Of a DNA stretch of 16,648 nucleotides, positions 13,635 to 16,648 are shown one piece after another. Origin of the DNA: Bacillota bacterium (GTDB taxonomy: Bacteria; Bacillota; Clostridia; Lachnospirales; Lachnospiraceae); contig JAEXGM010000013.1 in assembly GCA_023450835.1 (NCBI GenBank), forward strand, positions 1 through 16,648. Reading direction: 5' to 3'. The position numbers and the translations under genes are program-made. Position 1 is the stretch's first letter. Every line of letters starts with the position of its first letter. A model generated the notes under the pieces. The model ran no database searches, was not told where the DNA came from, and saw nothing but the letters and a program-made list of their open reading frames with translations.

Positions 13635-15281
13635 ATGATGGGATACACAGATAAAGAATTAAGGGATGCAACACAGATAGCATATCTGGATTTAAAGGAA
13701 GGATATATTAATTTGGGTAAAGCAGGAATATCACCGCCTTATACAATAAGGCAAATTATAAATAAAACACAAGATGAAGAGAAGCGGACGCAGCTGGAGA
13801 ATAAAATTAAAGAAGGGGATATTTCTATCGACCTTGATTCTTGGAAAATTACGCAGATTCATGATACAAACGATGAAAATGGCTTTTATGGATGTATTAT
13901 CGAAACATCTGATAAAGAAGCTATTGTAGCCTTTCGTGGAAGTGAAGGAAAGGAATCGGCAGCAAAAAATCAGTTCGAATATGATTGGGTAAGTGCCGAT
14001 ATAGGATTGCTTAATAATAAACGGACTGCTCAGCAGAAAGAAGTTGATGAATTTTTAGATGATATTAAAAAGCATGGATATTTGGATAAATATACCGGTG
14101 TGGCATCTACAGGACATTCTTTAGGCGGAAACCTTTCTGACTACTTTACAATTCAATCCGTTGATTATAGTTTTAGTGATAAAATAAAACAAAGTGTTAA
14201 TTTTGATGGACCCGGTTTTTCAAAAGAATTTCTGGAAGATAATAAAATAAAAATTGATTCTATATCAAAAATTATGAAACATTATCAATGGAGTGCGGTA
14301 GGTAATCTGCTATTTCCGGTTCCGGGTGTCGAATTCGTTACTGCCGGGATAAAAGATTTTGGTGATACCTCGGTATATGTTCAAGAGAAATTTAAAAAAG
14401 AAATTTCCTATAATCTAATCTGCCGGCATGACACCCGAAGCTTGGAGTATGATAAGCAAGGGAATCTTATAAACGGTAAGATGGATAAATTGGCCTGGTT
14501 TATGGGTAAGTTGTCCAAGGGAATTGACAGATTGCCTCCAGCTGTGGGGAACTCGATGAAAAATACCCTTACATATTTCCTGCTTCATGGAGACGAAATC
14601 AAGAGTTTGTTTATAGATAAAAAAGGACTTACCAAATTAGGGACAGCCTTGGCAGTAGGCGCTGCCATTGCTGTGCTGGCGAATCCAATAGGTACATTGG
14701 CAATTGCGGCTAAAGTGGTTGCGGGAACAGTTGCCTTAATTACAGCGTCAGTCGGTATTGAATGCTTAATTGAAGCCTTTGAAAGTGAAATCGAAAAAGT
14801 AAATGTTCTGATATCAGAAGCCAAAAAAATGGTTATGAAAAAGGCTGCAGAATTTAATAATTTATTAAAAGAAGAAGCTGCAAAAATCACGAATCTGGCT
14901 AAATATGCTATGTCTTTACTGACTAATAAAGAAGCTGCAAATAATTTTGGAAACGAAATTACAAGTAAGATCAGAGACTATAGTATCGGAATGTTAGATG
15001 AGTTAAAAGATGCGTATTCCCTCATCATATCGGAAGATTTTTTTGATATGGGTATTTGGAATAAAAAATATGGATATGAAAAATGGTACAGCAGATTATC
15101 TATTTCACCCATTCAGTCTGCCGCTTTTAATTTAATCGGTTCTGTTCAGGAAGCAGGGATAAGCTTTATAAATAAAGTGACAGGGGTATTTGAAGAGGTG
15201 CAGCAACTAGATGATAATTTTGCAGAGTATCTGAATATAAAAACAGATGAATTGAACGCTATTGCGGAATTATTGGAGTAG
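13635..15281 (+). CDS. T7SS reverse-LXG lipase toxin (TslA-like): N-terminal lipase, C-terminal helical domain
   Basis: This 548-residue protein has two parts. Residues 1-270 are an alpha/beta hydrolase of the Mbeg1-like DUF2974 type: AIVAFRGSEGKES (96-108) supplies the oxyanion region, TGHSLGGN (159-166) carries nucleophile Ser162, FDGPGF (190-195) a candidate acid Asp191, and ICRHDTRS (262-269) a candidate His265. Residues 331-378 are Ala/Gly/Val-rich and hydrophobic. Residues about 380-548 are helical and LXG-like. There is no N-terminal signal peptide. TslA of Staphylococcus aureus has this same reversed order (lipase first, LXG-like targeting last) and cleaves phospholipid. GGAAGG lies 9 bases before the ATG at 13635; the ATG at 13638 is also possible. 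Flanking lipoprotein and helical genes fit immunity and secretion partners. An intracellular lipase is the main alternative. Confidence 0.82.
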   Translation: MMGYTDKELRDATQIAYLDLKEGYINLGKAGISPPYTIRQIINKTQDEEKRTQLENKIKEGDISIDLDSWKITQIHDTNDENGFYGCIIETSDKEAIVAFRGSEGKESAAKNQFEYDWVSADIGLLNNKRTAQQKEVDEFLDDIKKHGYLDKYTGVASTGHSLGGNLSDYFTIQSVDYSFSDKIKQSVNFDGPGFSKEFLEDNKIKIDSISKIMKHYQWSAVGNLLFPVPGVEFVTAGIKDFGDTSVYVQEKFKKEISYNLICRHDTRSLEYDKQGNLINGKMDKLAWFMGKLSKGIDRLPPAVGNSMKNTLTYFLLHGDEIKSLFIDKKGLTKLGTALAVGAAIAVLANPIGTLAIAAKVVAGTVALITASVGIECLIEAFESEIEKVNVLISEAKKMVMKKAAEFNNLLKEEAAKITNLAKYAMSLLTNKEAANNFGNEITSKIRDYSIGMLDELKDAYSLIISEDFFDMGIWNKKYGYEKWYSRLSISPIQSAAFNLIGSVQEAGISFINKVTGVFEEVQQLDDNFAEYLNIKTDELNAIAELLE

Positions 15282-15295
15282 AGGGGGCGTACATT

Positions 15296-15568
15296 GTGGA
15301 AGAATTAATAGTAAATTATGCGAATATAAATGATGCTATTTCGGATTTAACAGACCTAAAAAATAGAATTCATAAGTATTCCAATAAGTCATATACCATG
15401 CAGCAGAGTTCGGGTTCGGCTGCACAGGCCATGCTATCCGCCGGCAGGTCATTTACAAAAGTGGCAGAAAAGCTGGAAGAGTACATTGATGATATGATTA
15501 AGGACTTGAATTATGCTTCGAATACTTTTGAAAACACAGATACTAAGTTGGCAAAAGAAATCAAATAG
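15296..15568 (+). CDS. Small helical partner protein, YwqI/DUF5344-like (TlaA/TlaB type)
   Basis: This 90-residue protein starts at GTG, 8 bases after GGGGG. It is all-helical with a two-helix hairpin pattern: INDAISDLTDLKNRIHKYSN, a Ser/Gly-rich turn (QQSSGSAAQAM), then KVAEKLEEYIDDMIKDLNY. There is no signal peptide and no WXG motif. Its size, fold pattern and place 14 bases after the lipase gene match the WXG100-like proteins that bind LXG domains of type VII substrates and are secreted with them (Lap proteins in Streptococcus, TlaA/TlaB in Staphylococcus). Likely binding site: the helical C-terminus of the toxin. The exact family is uncertain. Confidence 0.72.
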   Translation: MEELIVNYANINDAISDLTDLKNRIHKYSNKSYTMQQSSGSAAQAMLSAGRSFTKVAEKLEEYIDDMIKDLNYASNTFENTDTKLAKEIK

Positions 15569-15581
15569 GAGGGATAATATC

Positions 15582-15863
15582 ATGGCAAGTAAAGTAGTAA
15601 TCGTTGATAGTGAGTTTATGACAATAGCACGTGAACTTTCTGAAGGTACGGATGAAATAAAAGATGTCATAAAAAAGTTTAAAGTTATCTTAGAGGATTT
15701 GACCCGGAAGGGTATTGTTGATACAGCCATCAACAATGTATTGGTTGCGAGGGTTGAAAAGGCAGATGGTGTAATAAAGCAATTGGCACCGGTTATTAAT
15801 GATATTTATACAAAGTCTATTAATTTTATTGATAATGTTGCAGAGAAAGACGGATTAATGTAA
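15582..15863 (+). CDS. Second small helical partner protein, WXG100-like
   Basis: This 93-residue, all-helical protein begins at the ATG 8 bases after AGGAGGG; an upstream in-frame extension to 15513 runs back into the previous gene and is rejected. The helices FMTIARELSEGTDEIKDVIK and TAINNVLVARVEKADGVIKQ, then a shorter third, give the WXG100-like outline without a WXG motif. It lies 13 bases after the first partner gene, and a terminator follows. Pairs of such proteins normally act together as a targeting complex for an LXG-type toxin. Function is inferred from context. Confidence 0.7.
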   Translation: MASKVVIVDSEFMTIARELSEGTDEIKDVIKKFKVILEDLTRKGIVDTAINNVLVARVEKADGVIKQLAPVINDIYTKSINFIDNVAEKDGLM

Positions 15864-15889
15864 TTTTACCTAAACCATTAGATATGACA

Positions 15890-15920
15890 AAAGAGACAGA
15901 ATGTATTTTCTGTCTCTTTC
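15890..15920 (+). terminator. Terminator closing the lipase-toxin cassette
   Basis: AAAGAGACAGAA (15890-15901) and TTCTGTCTCTTT (15908-15919) form a perfect 12-bp stem with a 6-base loop. The stem's A/U-rich foot (CTCTTTC, then TAATT) gives a modest U-tract. It matches the end of the five-gene cassette. Confidence 0.8.
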
Positions 15921-15959
15921 TAATTATATCATACCATAAAATGAAGATTTTTTCAAGAC

Positions 15960-15988
15960 TTGTAATAGATTGTAAACTGCCCTATAAT
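15960..15988 (+). promoter_or_regulatory. Promoter of the DUF6323-like gene
   Basis: TTGTAA (15960-15965) and TATAAT (15983-15988) are 17 bases apart, a strong vegetative promoter. The predicted start near 15995 leaves a leader of about 104 bases before the ATG at 16099. Confidence 0.8.
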
Positions 15989-16004
15989 GAGGTACTTACT
16001 TTTG

Positions 16005-16083
16005 AAGGAGGTATCCAGGAAAAAAGAAGTTCATTTTTCCTGCACAAATTTGTGCTGGCGCCCAAATTTGCGGCGCTATGGCG
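16005..16083 (+). other. Structured leader RNA before the DUF6323-like gene
   Basis: The leader holds a perfect Shine-Dalgarno AAGGAGGT (16005-16012) with no start codon after it. A hairpin follows: CAGGAAAAA with TTTTTCCTG, 9 bp, about 16016-16042. Next is the 14-base palindrome GCACAAATTTGTGC (16042-16055), and then the stem GCGCC/GGCGC around CAAATTTGC. The tail TTTGCGGCGCTATGG resembles the tail of hairpin repeat copy 2, so this is probably a diverged fourth member of that family. Regulatory function is inferred. Confidence 0.5.
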
Positions 16084-16098
16084 ACATGGAGGTTTATT

Positions 16099-16641
16099 AT
16101 GGAGGACAATCTTTTTGAATTGATGCAGCAAAAGAAACAGGAGGAAGAAGTAAATGCTTTGGTAGCGGTGAATGAACGAACGGAGAAGTTCGGCCTCACC
16201 CTTTCCTATGAAGAAGCAAGGGATTTGGTTATTAATCGCAATGAAAGCCTCAAAAGCACGAAAAGAGTTGAATTCGGAGACGGTATCTTAAAGAAGCTTA
16301 TCTATCAGTTTTGTGACTCACAGTATATCAACCAGGATAATTACCTTCAAACACTGACAGACCTTCAGGAAATCTTCTATCAGTTTAAAAATGAGGCGGA
16401 GGATAATCTGACAGATGATGAGCTGATAACATTTATGAAAGAGCAGTTTGAAGATATCTGTATGGGAGATTTGGAGTATCTGTCAGGAACCTGTCTGGAG
16501 AAATTCGCAGAGGCAATAAGAGCCGGCTACAGAGATTATATGGAAACTGGCGGACATGGAGAGTACAGTCAATTTGATGATGTAACGCGCTGGGATAAAG
16601 ATTTGTATATGCAGGTACTAAAAGAAATCTTTTGGGATTAA
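16099..16641 (+). CDS. DUF6323-like protein of unknown function
   Basis: This 180-residue protein is soluble, acidic and mainly helical, with no signal peptide. GGAGG lies 6 bases before the ATG at 16099; an earlier in-frame ATG at 16078 falls within the structured leader and has no ribosome binding site. The end is the most distinctive part, YMETGGHGEYSQFDDVTRWD followed by KDLYMQVLKEIFW, which I recall from the clostridial family DUF6323. An early block LTLSYEEARDLVINRNESLK, then KSTKRVEFGDGILKKLIYQF, is also conserved-looking. No catalytic motif is evident. The stop overlaps a following ATG, suggesting a coupled partner gene to the right. Confidence 0.75.
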   Translation: MEDNLFELMQQKKQEEEVNALVAVNERTEKFGLTLSYEEARDLVINRNESLKSTKRVEFGDGILKKLIYQFCDSQYINQDNYLQTLTDLQEIFYQFKNEAEDNLTDDELITFMKEQFEDICMGDLEYLSGTCLEKFAEAIRAGYRDYMETGGHGEYSQFDDVTRWDKDLYMQVLKEIFWD

Positions 16642-16648
16642 TGAACAC
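16641..16648 (+). CDS. Possible start of a coupled downstream gene, truncated by the window edge
   Basis: The stop codon of the DUF6323-like gene overlaps an ATG in the arrangement TAATG. Only two full codons and two bases are visible. Such overlaps usually mark translational coupling. From memory, DUF6323 genes often neighbour DUF6179 genes, which is the best guess for this one. Confidence 0.3.

Noticed and set aside
13635..15281. Reading the 548-residue protein as an ordinary intracellular lipase
   Set aside because: The C-terminal helical half, the adjacent lipoprotein and the two WXG100-like genes fit a secreted type VII toxin better, though the alternative is not excluded.
15884..16123. 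Plus-strand frame of 79 codons between the cassette and the DUF6323-like gene
   Set aside because: It spans a terminator, a promoter and a structured leader, lacks a ribosome binding site, and overlaps the real downstream start.

Overview
The window looks like a chromosomal segment from a low-to-mid GC Firmicute of the Clostridia, most likely a Lachnospiraceae relative (Lachnoclostridium/Anaerocolumna type). This is inferred from strong AGGAGG-type ribosome binding sites, the MBOAT/DHHW/DUF4358 gene set, a DUF6323-like gene and the protein family mix. I saw no rRNA, tRNA, CRISPR array, insertion sequence or phage gene. No gene-free stretch exceeds 300 bases; the longest gaps (about 205-285 bases) carry terminators, promoters, operators or repeated hairpins, listed individually.

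Layout. (1) 1-1779, minus strand: a MarR repressor gene followed by a 14-helix-type (DHA2/EmrB-QacA) MFS drug exporter that runs off the left edge. Its promoter sits between two near-identical palindromic operators. (2) 2035-3496: a RimJ/L-type N-acetyltransferase and the peroxide-stress protein YaaA, closed by a terminator. (3) 3715-8284: an envelope-modification operon under an ECF-type promoter, encoding an ECF sigma factor, a membrane-anchored probable anti-sigma factor, a DUF4358-like lipoprotein, an MBOAT O-acyltransferase and an AlgJ-like DHHW protein, then a strong terminator. The last two gene types usually cooperate to O-acetylate a cell-surface polymer, so this is probably a stress-induced wall-polymer acetylation system. 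(4) 8286-9596, minus strand: a GT-B glycosyltransferase. (5) 9757-12097: ordinary small genes: a PNPOx-like flavin protein, a Nudix hydrolase, a tRNA-dihydrouridine synthase and a Dabb-domain protein.

(6) 12245-15919 is the most interesting part. It is a self-contained AT-rich cassette with its own consensus promoter and closing terminator. It encodes a coiled-coil YwqH/DUF5082-like protein, a lipoprotein, a 548-residue protein with an N-terminal alpha/beta-hydrolase lipase domain (GHSLGG, FDGPG) and a C-terminal helical half, and two roughly 90-residue helical proteins. This is the architecture of a type VII secretion (T7SSb) 'reverse LXG' lipase toxin, like TslA of Staphylococcus aureus, with a lipoprotein immunity factor and helical LXG-partner proteins. 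No T7SS machine gene is in the window.

(7) 15960-16641: a DUF6323-like gene behind a consensus promoter and a long structured leader, with a possible coupled partner gene starting at the right edge.

A recurring intergenic hairpin also appears. Two copies lie between the MBOAT and DHHW genes and one precedes the Dabb gene; a diverged relative precedes the DUF6323 gene. The apical loop is conserved while the stem changes, and each sits just upstream of a ribosome binding site. It may be an undescribed RNA-level regulatory repeat family.
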